Assembly (NCBI RefSeq): GCF_001437055.1
Contig: NZ_JQBW01000010.1
Coordinates: 507,472-571,471, forward strand
From: Limosilactobacillus secaliphilus
Lineage (GTDB): Bacteria; Bacillota; Bacilli; Lactobacillales; Lactobacillaceae
Reading direction: 5' to 3'
DNA length: 64,000 nucleotides
In this document: positions 55,134-64,000 of the stretch, in pieces
Layout of the letters: each line of letters opens with the position of its first letter
Position numbering within the stretch: position 1 is the first letter of the stretch
Position numbers and translations under genes: made by a program
The notes under the pieces: generated by a model
Database searches by the model: none
The model's input: the letters and a program-made list of their open reading frames with translations, nothing else
What the model was told of the DNA's origin: nothing

Positions 55134-56663
55134 ATGCTTTTTTTCTTAAACGATAATATCCAAACCAATATGTCGGGGATTGAGCATGCTCAGGTGGAAC
55201 GCCTGCGTTTATTCCGGAGCCACCATCAATCCGCGAAAATTGTGACCAGACAGTATTCCAACGAACTGCATTCTGTAACCCGGGCCGCGGGCGTTAAGGA
55301 TGAAGACTTTGTGAACCTGTTTGATTACTTCCAAGATGCCGTCAACGTGAAGGATCGGAAGGTGACGATTCAAGACCTGCACCTGGACCCGAGCTGGAAA
55401 CGTAAGAGCGATGGGGATAGCTACAACTTCTATCAGGGCAAGGAACGGATGGTCTATGTCCGTCGTGGCGCCGATCACCATGTCATGAACGAGCAGTATT
55501 TCGATCGTTATGGCAAGCTGATCAAGGTGTCCTGGTATGACCACCGTGGTTTCCTGTCGGTTGACCAGCTCTATGACTGGGACGGCAACATCAACACCCA
55601 GAATTATTTCCGCCCCGATGGCAGTCTGGCTTTGCAGTTGACCAATCATAACAACATGCGGGGCAAGCAGGAGACTAGTTACCACCTCTTCAACTACAAG
55701 GGACACGATTACCAGTTCCCGAACTTCGCCGAATTGACCCGGTTCTTCTATGACGAATTGGTTCAAGACGAACGTTATACGAATGGCGAACCGGTGGGCC
55801 TGATCGTTGACCGGAGCTTTGAAGTCGGCTGGGCAGTCATGAACATGAAGCAACGGGTCTTCCGCGTATTGCAGCTGCACAACGCGCACTTGAACAACCC
55901 AGATGACATCATGCACTCCACGCTGAACTTCAACTACACCTGGGCACTGAATAACATCCATGACTGGGATGGCGTGATCTCCTTGACCGAATATCAACTG
56001 GGCGATCTGAAGAAGCGTTGGCCCGATGTGAAGTTCTACCGGATCCCTGGGCCAATTGTACCTGATGAGCAATTAAACGCGCCTCACGTGCCGTTTAACT
56101 CGCGTCAGAAGGATTTGGTAGTCACCATTGCGCGGCTGTCCCCAGAGAAGCAACAAGACCAATTATTGAAGGTTTGGCCCGATGTATTGAAGGCCATTCC
56201 GGATGCCAAGCTGGAACTATGGGGTTATGCCAACGATAACTTCGACCAGAAGCTGAAGAAGATCATCAAGGACGAAGGTATCGAGAAGTCCGTCAAGCTG
56301 AAGGGCTACAGTGAAAACATCGCCGAGGTAGAAGACCATGCTCAGTTAATGGTTCTGCCAAGTCGTGCCGAAGGGTTGCCGCTGGTATTGGTTGAGGCGA
56401 TCTCACACGGTCTGCCGGCAATTGCCAACGATATCAAGTACGGGCCGCGCGACGTCATCGTTGACCAGAAGAGCGGTCTGTTGACGCAAAATGGCGACCT
56501 GGATGGCTTGAAGAAAGCAATCATCTCCTTGTTGAGCGACCAAGACCGGCTGAGCAAGATGAGCGAATTTGCTTATGAAGATAGCCGTCGTTATTCCGAA
56601 GACACCGTGATGGGCCTGTGGGAACAAGTAATTGAAGACGTAAGGAAGTGGCAGAAAGCATGA
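55134..56663 (+). CDS. gtfA: GtfA/TagE-like glycosyltransferase, catalytic partner
   Basis: A 509-residue GT4 (GT-B fold) glycosyltransferase similar to poly(glycerol-phosphate) alpha-glucosyltransferase TagE and to the protein O-glycosyltransferases GtfA. A beta-rich N-terminal extension (about 30-200) inserts before the acceptor motif LQLHNAH. The donor side has ARLSPEKQ and the intact E-x7-E (EGLPLVLVE). The family start MLFFLNDNIQ at ATG 55134 follows AAAAGGATGGG; an in-frame GTG at 55092 is less likely. Overlaps the next gene by 4 bases. Confidence 0.8.
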   Translation: MLFFLNDNIQTNMSGIEHAQVERLRLFRSHHQSAKIVTRQYSNELHSVTRAAGVKDEDFVNLFDYFQDAVNVKDRKVTIQDLHLDPSWKRKSDGDSYNFYQGKERMVYVRRGADHHVMNEQYFDRYGKLIKVSWYDHRGFLSVDQLYDWDGNINTQNYFRPDGSLALQLTNHNNMRGKQETSYHLFNYKGHDYQFPNFAELTRFFYDELVQDERYTNGEPVGLIVDRSFEVGWAVMNMKQRVFRVLQLHNAHLNNPDDIMHSTLNFNYTWALNNIHDWDGVISLTEYQLGDLKKRWPDVKFYRIPGPIVPDEQLNAPHVPFNSRQKDLVVTIARLSPEKQQDQLLKVWPDVLKAIPDAKLELWGYANDNFDQKLKKIIKDEGIEKSVKLKGYSENIAEVEDHAQLMVLPSRAEGLPLVLVEAISHGLPAIANDIKYGPRDVIVDQKSGLLTQNGDLDGLKKAIISLLSDQDRLSKMSEFAYEDSRRYSEDTVMGLWEQVIEDVRKWQKA

Positions 56664-58174
56664 TCTTTTTCGTAAACCAATATTTACTGACTAACAACTC
56701 CAGCATTGAACATGCCGAAATGAAGCGGCTCAAACTGTTTGATAAGTTTAATGAACCTGCCAAGCTAGTCTTAAAAGATTACCTGCCGCTTTTGGAACAG
56801 AACCTGAAACGCTTTAATATCAAGCGGGACTCCGTGGTTGACATGTTCGACTTCTTTGCCAACACGTGCGACTACCCTGTACACCAATGCCACGTGGAAG
56901 ACCTGCATTTCTCAAACGAATACCAAGTGGGCAGCGGTAACAACTTTCGTGAAGTCAAAAATGGCGACCGGCTTGTAGCCGAAGTCCATTTCATTGGCGG
57001 CGAAGTGGCATTGGTTGACCACGTTGACTACTTTGACGACAGCGGCAACCTGACCCTGCGTAAGACCTACGATTACCGGGGCTTCATGTCGAAGATGGAA
57101 ACCTTTGGCCTGGATGGCAATAAATTCTATGAAAGCTACCACCGGCCGGACGGGTCAATCTATCTGGAAAGCTACTATGTTAAGTCAGTCCAAAACACGC
57201 CGATCAATTCGCGCTGGGTACTGCCTGATTACAAGGGCCAACAGTGGTGCTTCGACAGCCAAGATGACCTGTTTACCTTCTTTCTGGATGAATTGAACAA
57301 GGAAAACGGCGAGGGCAACCAATTTGTGGCTGACCGGCCGGCAATCACCATTAACCCGATCCTGCAGATGAAGTCGAATGTTAAAAGCTACTTATGGATG
57401 GCAATTCCAGAAGTCGACAGTGGCAACAATCTGAAGAAGGGTCCACTGAACGTGATGATCCAGGACGCCTTAGTCAACCATGCCAAGGACTGGGCCGGTA
57501 TTATCACGATGACCGATGCCCAGAAGGAAAACCTCGAGCGGCGGTTGACTAAGCACGCCCCAATTACCGTAATCAACGGCAGCCCAGTACCACAAGACCT
57601 TCCGCACGTCGCAATGGATAAACGGGACCGCCACCACGTGATCTATGTGGGTCGTCTGGGTGGCGACAAGCAGATCAACCGGCTCCTGCGCGCCTTCCAG
57701 CAGGTTCACAACCGGGTTAAGAATGCCACCTTGTGCATTTACGGCTATGGTGATCCGCAGGAAGTTAAATCATACGAAGATCTGCGCCACCAGCTGGGCC
57801 TGGATGGCATTGTCGAATTTGCCGGTTACCAGCCAGATCTGACGTCCGCTTATGACCAGGCTGGCTTATTGATGGACGCATCGATGAGTGACGTCCAGCC
57901 GTTGGCAATGGCCGAAGCATTAAGTCATGGTGTTCCAGTGGTCAGCTTCAACTACCAATATGGGCCAGCTGAGTTTATCCAAAACGACGTCAATGGTTAC
58001 CTGGTTAACGTCAACGATGAGGATAAGCTGGCACAGCAGGCCGTTAAGGTATTGTCGGATAACGACTTGCAAGACCGCTTGAGTGACGGTGCATACGAGC
58101 ATTTGGCAACCTTTAGCGAAGAAACGACGATGGATCAATGGCGGTCGATTTTGTCAGCTGATGCCAAGAAATAA
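56660..58174 (+). CDS. gtfB: GtfB-like glycosyltransferase homologue, probably non-catalytic
   Basis: A 504-residue paralogue of the preceding gene, with the same start pattern (MIFFVNQYLLTNNSSIEHAE) and N-terminal beta extension. The acceptor LHNxH motif is replaced by MAIPEVD, and the first Glu of E-x7-E is lost (SDVQPLAMAE), while GRLGGDKQ is kept. In streptococcal GtfA-GtfB pairs the second subunit binds substrate and activates the first. ATG at 56660, overlapping the gtfA stop (ATGA). An in-frame GTG at 56648 is an alternative. Confidence 0.78.
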   Translation: MIFFVNQYLLTNNSSIEHAEMKRLKLFDKFNEPAKLVLKDYLPLLEQNLKRFNIKRDSVVDMFDFFANTCDYPVHQCHVEDLHFSNEYQVGSGNNFREVKNGDRLVAEVHFIGGEVALVDHVDYFDDSGNLTLRKTYDYRGFMSKMETFGLDGNKFYESYHRPDGSIYLESYYVKSVQNTPINSRWVLPDYKGQQWCFDSQDDLFTFFLDELNKENGEGNQFVADRPAITINPILQMKSNVKSYLWMAIPEVDSGNNLKKGPLNVMIQDALVNHAKDWAGIITMTDAQKENLERRLTKHAPITVINGSPVPQDLPHVAMDKRDRHHVIYVGRLGGDKQINRLLRAFQQVHNRVKNATLCIYGYGDPQEVKSYEDLRHQLGLDGIVEFAGYQPDLTSAYDQAGLLMDASMSDVQPLAMAEALSHGVPVVSFNYQYGPAEFIQNDVNGYLVNVNDEDKLAQQAVKVLSDNDLQDRLSDGAYEHLATFSEETTMDQWRSILSADAKK

Positions 58175-58204
58175 ACTTTTTCTGAGAAAATTCTGAGAAA
58201 ACCC

Positions 58205-58232
58205 TTGACGATAATTAAAAATAGGCTACAAT
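58205..58232 (+). promoter_or_regulatory. Promoter of the methionine transport operon
   Basis: TTGACG (58205-58210), 16 bases, TACAAT (58227-58232), directly upstream of the T-box leader. Confidence 0.75.
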
Positions 58233-58261
58233 ACAGATAATCAATCAATCGAATACGAAAC

Positions 58262-58520
58262 ATATCGAAAAGCAGAGTAGGGTGATGGCCACCTTAAGAG
58301 AGCTCCTGGTTGGTGCAAAGGAGTGGTGAAAGTTCCTGAAGATGGGCTTGGAATGGCGCTGGCAACTAATTAGCCAGTGACGGAACTGCACACGTTATTA
58401 GTGCAAGCTGATTCAGTTGAGTCAGTTAGTGAGGTTGTTTTTGCGAGAAAACAACGAACTAAAGGTGGTATCACGAACAAATCGTCCTTTATCAAATTTG
58501 ATAAAGGGCGATTTTTTTGT
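58262..58520 (+). promoter_or_regulatory. T-box riboswitch, probably methionine-specific
   Basis: The leader has the stem-I AGTAGG bulge, AAGAGAG, GGTGCAAAGGAGTGGTGAAAG-type conserved segments, the T-box AAAGGTGGTATCACGA (58461-58476), and a terminator AATCGTCCTTTATC / GATAAAGGGCGATTTTTTT (58480-58519). The likely specifier codon is ATG in TTGGAATGGCG, i.e. methionine. Uncharged tRNA-Met would favour readthrough into metQNI. Confidence 0.9.
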
Positions 58521-58565
58521 TGCTTGGTATTCGGTTGATTGGCAAACATTAGAAAAAGGGGATCG

Positions 58566-59420
58566 ATGTTTATGAGAAAAAGAAGAAGGAATTTAATTAT
58601 TTGGTTAGTAATTGCTGCAGTTGTGATCATTGGTGGGATCGTTGGTTTTGCCCATCACCGTTCACAACAAGCCAAGACCGTTACCGTTGGGGTCGTTGCC
58701 TTATCCAATGACGACGAAAAGATTTGGAACCAAGTTGAAAAGACCGCTAAAGACAAATATGGGGTCACGATTAAGCTGAAAAACTTCACCGATTATAACC
58801 AGCCTAACAAAGCCCTGAAGAACGGCGACGTTGACCTGAACGCCTTCCAGCACCAAGCATTCCTGGACGCTTGGAACAAGGCCAACCATGGTAACCTGGT
58901 TTCAATTGGTAAGACGATCATCGCACCAATTCGTCTTTACTCCAAGAAGTATCACAATATCAAGGATCTGCCTGATGGCGCAACCATCGCGGTACCTAAC
59001 GATGCTTCAAACGAAAGCCGTGCATTATACGTACTGAAGAACGCCGGCCTGATCACCTTTAAGAAGGGCACCGGCAAGTTAGCTACTGTGGCTGACATCG
59101 ACAAGAACCCTCACAACCTGAAGATCAAGGAACTGTCAGCTGACCAATGTGCTCGGGCATTGAACGATGTTGATGCCGCCGTTGTTAACAATACTTACGC
59201 GGTACCAGCTAAGTTGACCAAGAAGCAGGTTATCTACACTGAACCAGTTAACAAGGACTCAGAACAATGGATCAACATCATTGTTGCTAACAAGAAGGAC
59301 AAGAACAAGCAAGCTTACAAGGACGTCGTAAAGGCTTACCAGACGACTCAAGTTAAGAAGCTCTACCAGAAGTACTACGGCGACACCCAACGGACTGCTT
59401 GGGACTTGAACCTGAAATAA
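58566..59420 (+). CDS. metQ: Methionine ABC transporter substrate-binding protein MetQ
   Basis: A 284-residue NlpA/MetQ-family binding protein (VTVGVVALSNDDEKIWNQVE, LNAFQHQAFLDAW, AVVNNTYAVPAKL). It lacks a lipobox: the first 40 residues are a basic start (MRKRRRNLIIW) and one hydrophobic helix without cysteine, so the protein is probably membrane-anchored, not lipidated. ATG at 58566, or the next at 58572, follows AAAAAGGGG. First gene after the T-box; metN follows in 17 bases. Confidence 0.92.
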   Translation: MFMRKRRRNLIIWLVIAAVVIIGGIVGFAHHRSQQAKTVTVGVVALSNDDEKIWNQVEKTAKDKYGVTIKLKNFTDYNQPNKALKNGDVDLNAFQHQAFLDAWNKANHGNLVSIGKTIIAPIRLYSKKYHNIKDLPDGATIAVPNDASNESRALYVLKNAGLITFKKGTGKLATVADIDKNPHNLKIKELSADQCARALNDVDAAVVNNTYAVPAKLTKKQVIYTEPVNKDSEQWINIIVANKKDKNKQAYKDVVKAYQTTQVKKLYQKYYGDTQRTAWDLNLK

Positions 59421-59437
59421 GTTAAGGAGGAGCAAGT

Positions 59438-60502
59438 ATGGCAGACATCATCAGTTTAGATCATCTAAGTGTGACCTTTCAGCAGGACAAGGAACCGGCA
59501 GTGCATGCCGTGTCTGACGTAACCCTGCACGTAGAAAAGGGTGATATCTTCGGCGTGGTTGGTTATTCCGGCGCCGGCAAGTCCACCCTGGTACGGACGA
59601 TCAACCTGCTGCAAAAGCCCACTCAAGGGACAGTTAAGGTGGCTGGCAAGGTCTTATTTGCCGATGGCCAGCAACAGATCGCCAAGAAGGACCTGCAGGC
59701 AACGCGGCGCAACATTGGGATGATTTTCCAACACTTCAACCTGTTGAACGAAAATACCGTTCAGGACAACGTGATCTTCGCGCTGAAACACAGTGATCTT
59801 TCGGATGATGAGCTGGAAAACAAGTCGTTAAAACTCCTCGACATGGTGGGCTTGAAAGACAAAGCCCAAGCTTATCCGGTTCAGCTGTCTGGTGGTGAAC
59901 AACAGCGGGTGGCAATTGCCCGGGCGCTAGCCAATGATCCGGAAATCCTGATTTCGGACGAAGCTACCTCAGCTTTGGACCCGCGGAACACCAACCAAAT
60001 CTTGGACCTCTTGAAGGACCTGAACAACAAACTAGGGTTGACGATCGTTTTAATCACCCACGAAATGGATGCCGTCAAGCGGGTGGCCAACAAGATCGCC
60101 GTTATGCAAAAAGGGCAGATCATCGAACAGGGGAACCTGCGCGACGTCTACCTGCGGCCAAAGAAGGAATTGACGCGGCAATTCGTTGGTGGCTCACTGG
60201 CAGCCATGGAAACGCTCAAGGCCTTCAATTTAGGCGCATTGGCACCGAACGAACAGCTTTTCCAAGTGGTCTTCAGTGCTGCTAACGTCACGAAGTCAGT
60301 AATCTTGGACCTGTATAAACAACTGCACGTGGACGTTTCAATGCTGTACGGGAACATCGAAGTTCTGGGAAATGAACCAGTGGGCACGATGTTCATCCTG
60401 GTTAAGGGCGATCCGGACCAATTGAATCAGGTACAAACGCTGCTTAAAGGCGAAAATGTTGAAGTAACGAAGATTGATGATCGGGGGATTTGGAATGACT
60501 GA
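59438..60502 (+). CDS. metN: Methionine import ATP-binding protein MetN
   Basis: A 354-residue ABC ATPase: Walker [11 protein letters not shown] loop FQHFNLL, signature LSGGEQQ, Walker [12 protein letters not shown], switch THEMD, then a C-terminal NIL domain (about 265-350) that senses methionine in this family. GTTAAGGAGG precedes the ATG. metI overlaps its end by 8 bases. Confidence 0.97.
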   Translation: MADIISLDHLSVTFQQDKEPAVHAVSDVTLHVEKGDIFGVVGYSGAGKSTLVRTINLLQKPTQGTVKVAGKVLFADGQQQIAKKDLQATRRNIGMIFQHFNLLNENTVQDNVIFALKHSDLSDDELENKSLKLLDMVGLKDKAQAYPVQLSGGEQQRVAIARALANDPEILISDEATSALDPRNTNQILDLLKDLNNKLGLTIVLITHEMDAVKRVANKIAVMQKGQIIEQGNLRDVYLRPKKELTRQFVGGSLAAMETLKAFNLGALAPNEQLFQVVFSAANVTKSVILDLYKQLHVDVSMLYGNIEVLGNEPVGTMFILVKGDPDQLNQVQTLLKGENVEVTKIDDRGIWND

Positions 60503-61196
60503 GTTGATCACAAAATACTTGCCCAACGTTGCCAACCTTGGCTGGGGCGGTGACAGCGGCTGGGGAACTGCTATTTGGCAGACCTTGTTCATGACTTTTT
60601 GGCCGGCTGTCTTTGGTGGCCTGTTAGGGATGATCTTTGGTGTCATCCTGGTCGTTACCAAGCCGGGTGGCATCATGGAAAACCGTTTCTGGTTCGGCCT
60701 TTGTGATAAGATCGTTTCGCTGTTCCGGGCCATCCCATTCATCATCTTGCTGGCCTTCATTGCACCATTTACGCAATTGATCGTCGGCACGCAGATTGGG
60801 ACGACGGCGGCCTTAGTGCCACTGTCACTGGGGGTCTTTCCCTTCTACGCCCGGCAGGTGCAAGTGGCCCTAGAAAGCGTCGACAACGGCAAGGTTGAAG
60901 CCGCCCTAGCATTAGGGGCAACGAATACCGACATTATCTTTGATGTCTACTTGCGTGAAGCACGTTCCGAACTGGTGCGGGTTTCCACAGTAACGTTGAT
61001 TAGTTTGATTGGCTTAACGGCAATGGCTGGTGCTATTGGTGCCGGTGGTTTAGGTAACACTGCCATCTCTTATGGTTACAACCGTTTCAACAATGACGTG
61101 ACGCTTGTCGCCACAATTCTGGTTCTGTTATTAGTGCTGATTGTGCAATTAGTTGGTGATTGGCTGGCTAAACGGCTGAACCACCAGGATCGTTAA
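60495..61196 (+). CDS. metI: Methionine transporter permease MetI
   Basis: A 233-residue permease with five to six transmembrane helices and the EAA loop ([22 protein letters not shown]). ATG at 60495, with GGGGGAT upstream; it overlaps the metN stop. Completes metQNI. Confidence 0.96.
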   Translation: MTELITKYLPNVANLGWGGDSGWGTAIWQTLFMTFWPAVFGGLLGMIFGVILVVTKPGGIMENRFWFGLCDKIVSLFRAIPFIILLAFIAPFTQLIVGTQIGTTAALVPLSLGVFPFYARQVQVALESVDNGKVEAALALGATNTDIIFDVYLREARSELVRVSTVTLISLIGLTAMAGAIGAGGLGNTAISYGYNRFNNDVTLVATILVLLLVLIVQLVGDWLAKRLNHQDR

Positions 61197-61223
61197 TCGT
61201 GAATGGATAAGGAAGGCGATTGA

Positions 61224-62372
61224 ATGGAACGTGAAGAACGCATTCAAATTTTGACGGATTTAATTAAGATTAATTCGGTTAATGGCAATGAAATCGAAGT
61301 GGCTAACTACTTGCACGACTTGTTCAAGCGGCATGGAATTGACAGCCGTGTCGATGCCTTTGGTGACCACCGTGCCAACCTCGTTGCTGACTTTGGCAGC
61401 GGCGAGCCGGTCTTAGGGATTACCGGTCACATGGACACCGTTGCACTGAGTGACCTGTCAGAATGGCACCACCAGCCACTGGCCGCCGAAATTGACGGCG
61501 ACAAGCTCTATGGCCGTGGTGCAGCCGACATGAAGAGCGGCTTGGCAGCCCAGGTCATCGCCTTGATTGAACTTAACGAGGCGGGCAAGATTAACGGTCA
61601 CGTTCGTTTCATCGCGACTGCCGGTGAAGAATACGGGACACCTGGGGCCAACCGGCTTGAAGCGGCCGGAATTGCGAAGGATCTCTCCGCTTTGCTGGTC
61701 GGTGAACCAACCGGCGGCAACGTGGTTTACGCACACTCTGGCTCCTACAATTACCGGATTACCAGCGTCGGCAAGTCTGTTCACTCTTCCGCTCCAGAAC
61801 GCGGTATTAATGCCTTGGAGGGCTTGGTTGACTATTGTGTCGATGAACGGACCCTCTTTGACGATGCTAAAGACGACCCTTACTTAGGCCAGGTCAAGCA
61901 CAGTGTCACCATCATCAAGGGTGGCGATCAGGTTAATACCATCCCGGATAGCGCTGAATTACGCGGCAACATTCGGCCGACCCGGACCTTCAATAACGAC
62001 CAGGTCACTGCCCGGATTAAAGCCGAAGTGGCTAAGTTGAACCAGCAACAAAAGGCCCAGCTGCATTTCGAAATCTTGAACGACTGGTGGCCGGTCGCTT
62101 CTGATCCGCAGAGCCAATTCGTCCAATCCGTATTGAGCGATGCACGAGATGCCTTTGCCAGCTGCGAGGGGCATTCAACGCCTGAGCTGAAGACGATCAA
62201 CGGTGCCACGGATGCCTCCGTCTTTGTCAAACATCACCAGGACCTGCCTGTCATCGTATTAGGGGCTGACGAATGGTCAGTTGCCCACCAGGTAGACGAA
62301 TTCACGACCATCTCCAGTTACTTAGCAACCATTCAAACCTACAAACAGGTTATTCAACACTTTTTCAAGTAA
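61224..62372 (+). CDS. M20-family peptidase/deacylase (ArgE/DapE type)
   Basis: A 382-residue zinc amidohydrolase: metal motifs GHMDTV (about 73-78), GRGAADMKSG (about 94), AGEEYG (about 136) and GEPTGG. The dimerisation domain is about 175-285. It resembles succinyl-diaminopimelate desuccinylase and acetylornithine deacetylase. GAAGGCGATTGA precedes the ATG, 27 bases after metI, with no terminator between, so it is under the T-box. The context suggests release of methionine or an acylated amino acid, but specificity is unknown. Confidence 0.88.
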   Translation: MEREERIQILTDLIKINSVNGNEIEVANYLHDLFKRHGIDSRVDAFGDHRANLVADFGSGEPVLGITGHMDTVALSDLSEWHHQPLAAEIDGDKLYGRGAADMKSGLAAQVIALIELNEAGKINGHVRFIATAGEEYGTPGANRLEAAGIAKDLSALLVGEPTGGNVVYAHSGSYNYRITSVGKSVHSSAPERGINALEGLVDYCVDERTLFDDAKDDPYLGQVKHSVTIIKGGDQVNTIPDSAELRGNIRPTRTFNNDQVTARIKAEVAKLNQQQKAQLHFEILNDWWPVASDPQSQFVQSVLSDARDAFASCEGHSTPELKTINGATDASVFVKHHQDLPVIVLGADEWSVAHQVDEFTTISSYLATIQTYKQVIQHFFK

Positions 62373-62410
62373 ACAAAACATCCTGATAAAAATGCTTTAG
62401 CGCAGTATAC

Positions 62411-62457
62411 AAAGGGGCTCCAGTGTTCGGACGATCCGAACGCTAGAGCCCTTTTCT
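62411..62457. terminator. Bidirectional terminator, M20 gene / rlmD
   Basis: GGGGCTCCAGTGTTCGG-ACGAT-CCGAACGCTAGAGCCC (two mismatches), followed by TTTTCTT. Confidence 0.85.
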
Positions 62458-63869
62458 TACTTGTTTAGTGATAGTTTAACAACGGCCTCACAGCGAGGAG
62501 TCTGCGGCATCATGTCGACTGGCTGGATGTAGTCAACGTGGTAGGTTGGCGCCAATCTGGCCAAATTACGGGCCATGGTGGCCATGTTGCAGGAGATATA
62601 AGCAAACTTGCGCGGCTTGGCGGTGAGGATGGCATCGATCAGGTGTGCATCCAATCCAGTTCGTGGCGGATCGACGACCAAAGCATCGAATTGGTGGCCT
62701 TCAGCCTGCCATTTCGGCAAGAGGTCCTCGGCGGCGCCCACTTCATAACGAGCGTTGTCGATTCCATTCAATTGGGCGTTAGCGTTGGCATCCTCGACGG
62801 CTTCGGGGATAATTTCCATCCCCAATACCTCCTTAACCCGGTTGGCAAGGGAGAGGCCAATGGTGCCCACCCCTGCATAGGCGTCAATCAAAGTGTCGTC
62901 TTTCGATAGGTCCAGTGCTTTGGCGGCCTCCTCATACAAATTCTCGGTTTGGTAAGGATTGAGCTGGAGAAAAGATGGAGCCGAAAGGTGGAAGTCTAGA
63001 CCCATCAAGCTCTCAGTGATGGTGCGCTGACCGACTAAAAGCTTGGTAGTCGGTCCCCACACAGTCGAAGTGGCGCCGGGATTGATGTTTTGCAGAACGG
63101 AGACCACTTGGGGCAACTCATCCTGGATCCGGACCAGCAGTTGGTGTTTCTTCAGCAGTTTCGGGCTGTTGGTGATGAAGGTGAGCTGGATGTCACCGTT
63201 GGCCATCGATTCACGAACCACGACCGTTTTGATGATGCCGCTGTTCTGCTCCTCATCATAGACGGGGATCTGCAAGTCACTGATCATCTGGCGAACGTGA
63301 TTCATCACGGTCATGATACCGGGCATCTGGACGGCACAGGTCGGCATGTCGACAACGGTGTGGCTATTCGGTGCATACAGGCCCATTACCAACTTGCCGT
63401 CTTGTTGGCGGACTTGGAACTGTGCCTTGTTCCGGTAGCCGTATTGGGGCTCTGCAGGCAGGGTTGGCTTTACCTGATAGTGGCGATACCCCAGTGGTTT
63501 AAACTTGGCCAGACTGTCTAAGACGACCTGCCGTTTGAATCTTAATTGTGCGGGGTACTTCATGATTTCGAATTCAAAACCACCAGCAGTGTTGGCATAG
63601 GCATCTCGTGGTTGGACCCGGTTAGGACTGGCCTTACGCAGGCGGTGGATCTTTGCCTCCAGGAAGCGCGGATGGACGTTGGTGACCTCGGCCACGACCA
63701 CCTCACCAGTTAAGGTACCAGGGACAAAGCAGACCTTATGCTTGAAATAACCGATTCCCTGGCCGTTGACGCCCATTTTGCGGATGGTTAGGGGAAAGCG
63801 GTCACCAACCTGGACTTGGACGCTTGGCTGATGATGGGGATGGCGATGGCGATGCTGATATGGAGCCAT
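62457..63869 (-). CDS. rlmD: 23S rRNA (uracil-C5)-methyltransferase RlmD/RlmCD-like
   Basis: A 470-residue TrmA-family methyltransferase. An N-terminal His-rich patch (YQHRHRHPHHQ) is followed by a TRAM domain (about 20-75), a central domain, and a C-terminal Rossmann domain with YAGVGTIGLSL, DPPRTGLD and the catalytic-cysteine motif YISCNMATMARNL. No iron-sulfur CxxxxxCxxC cluster was evident, which fits the Gram-positive RlmCD type. Start ATG 63867-63869 follows AGAAGG; longer in-frame starts at 63890 and 63905 lack a ribosome-binding site. Confidence 0.92.
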   Translation of the reverse strand: MAPYQHRHRHPHHQPSVQVQVGDRFPLTIRKMGVNGQGIGYFKHKVCFVPGTLTGEVVVAEVTNVHPRFLEAKIHRLRKASPNRVQPRDAYANTAGGFEFEIMKYPAQLRFKRQVVLDSLAKFKPLGYRHYQVKPTLPAEPQYGYRNKAQFQVRQQDGKLVMGLYAPNSHTVVDMPTCAVQMPGIMTVMNHVRQMISDLQIPVYDEEQNSGIIKTVVVRESMANGDIQLTFITNSPKLLKKHQLLVRIQDELPQVVSVLQNINPGATSTVWGPTTKLLVGQRTITESLMGLDFHLSAPSFLQLNPYQTENLYEEAAKALDLSKDDTLIDAYAGVGTIGLSLANRVKEVLGMEIIPEAVEDANANAQLNGIDNARYEVGAAEDLLPKWQAEGHQFDALVVDPPRTGLDAHLIDAILTAKPRKFAYISCNMATMARNLARLAPTYHVDYIQPVDMMPQTPRCEAVVKLSLNK

Positions 63870-63947
63870 AATGGGCCTTCTTTCGTTCATAATATTGACT
63901 TTCATTCTAGCATATTGCCTGTAACGAAAAAAATTTCTAAAAAAGGG

Positions 63948-63976
63948 TTGACACATTATTAGAGAATGATTAGAAT
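63948..63976 (+). promoter_or_regulatory. SigA promoter facing the right edge
   Basis: TTGACA (63948-63953), a 17-base spacer and TAGAAT (63971-63976), pointing to a gene beyond the window. The rlmD promoter on the other strand appears to be TGCTAGAAT near 63905-63913. Confidence 0.7.
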
Positions 63977-64000
63977 ACAAAGCATAAATTAATTATTCGA

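Overview
The window is the chromosomal origin region of a lactobacillus. The order mnmE-jag-yidC-rnpA-rpmH / oriC / dnaA-dnaN-yaaA-recF-gyrB-gyrA-rpsF-ssb-rpsR-gdpP-rplI-dnaB is the classic Firmicutes origin block. The clpL, rexAB, aspD-aspT, TagE/GtfA-type glycosyltransferase and membrane-GDPD genes, the heavy use of the CGG arginine codon and a GC content that looks close to 50 percent suggest Limosilactobacillus or a close relative. The genus is an inference; the order is near certain. Almost every gene reads away from oriC, left of about 2.6 kb on the minus strand and right of 3.1 kb on the plus strand, so transcription is mostly co-directional with replication.

Layout. 0-2.6 kb: tRNA modification, membrane insertion, RNase P and L34 on the minus strand. 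2.7-4.6 kb: a bipartite oriC with DnaA boxes on both sides of dnaA and a DnaA-trio/AT-rich unwinding element just before dnaN. 4.6-17.4 kb: replication, topology, ribosomal proteins and c-di-AMP turnover. 17.5-19.9 kb: an MFS transporter, a MerR-type regulator fused to a membrane/zinc-ribbon tail, and two identical tRNA-Lys(CTT) genes. 20-26.9 kb: the walRKHIJ cell-wall stress operon followed by htrA. 26.9-28.9 kb: a dense second cluster of perfect DnaA boxes, rlmH, a parS centromere site and a PPK2-family kinase. 29-44 kb: an HTH-clpL stress unit with a large palindromic operator, cardiolipin synthase, the RexAB recombination nuclease, a membrane GDPD and aspartokinase. 44-50 kb: an aspartate decarboxylation/antiport module (aspD-aspT) with a cre-like site, a decayed locus, an aspartate/glutamate racemase and a HAD phosphatase. 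50.7-54.6 kb: pyrR with its attenuator, a PyrE-like protein lacking the usual catalytic loop, and a copper-export operon with cop boxes. 54.6-64 kb: a tandem glycosyltransferase pair (catalytic GtfA-like plus apparently inactive GtfB-like), a T-box controlled methionine ABC transporter with an M20 peptidase, and an RlmD-type rRNA methyltransferase.

How it fits together. The most striking non-coding layer is chromosome-organisation DNA: oriC, a DnaA-box cluster at 27.1-27.4 kb that has more perfect boxes than oriC itself, a parS at 27.98 kb, a parS-like/Noc-like hybrid at 51.98 kb, and two exact 14-bp Noc-type palindromes inside walK and the GDPD gene. I saw no prophage, insertion sequence or CRISPR array, and no single cluster that I can call a wholly new system. 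The best candidates for novelty are the rlmH-upstream DnaA-box cluster, the HTH-clpL operator unit and the PyrE-like protein.
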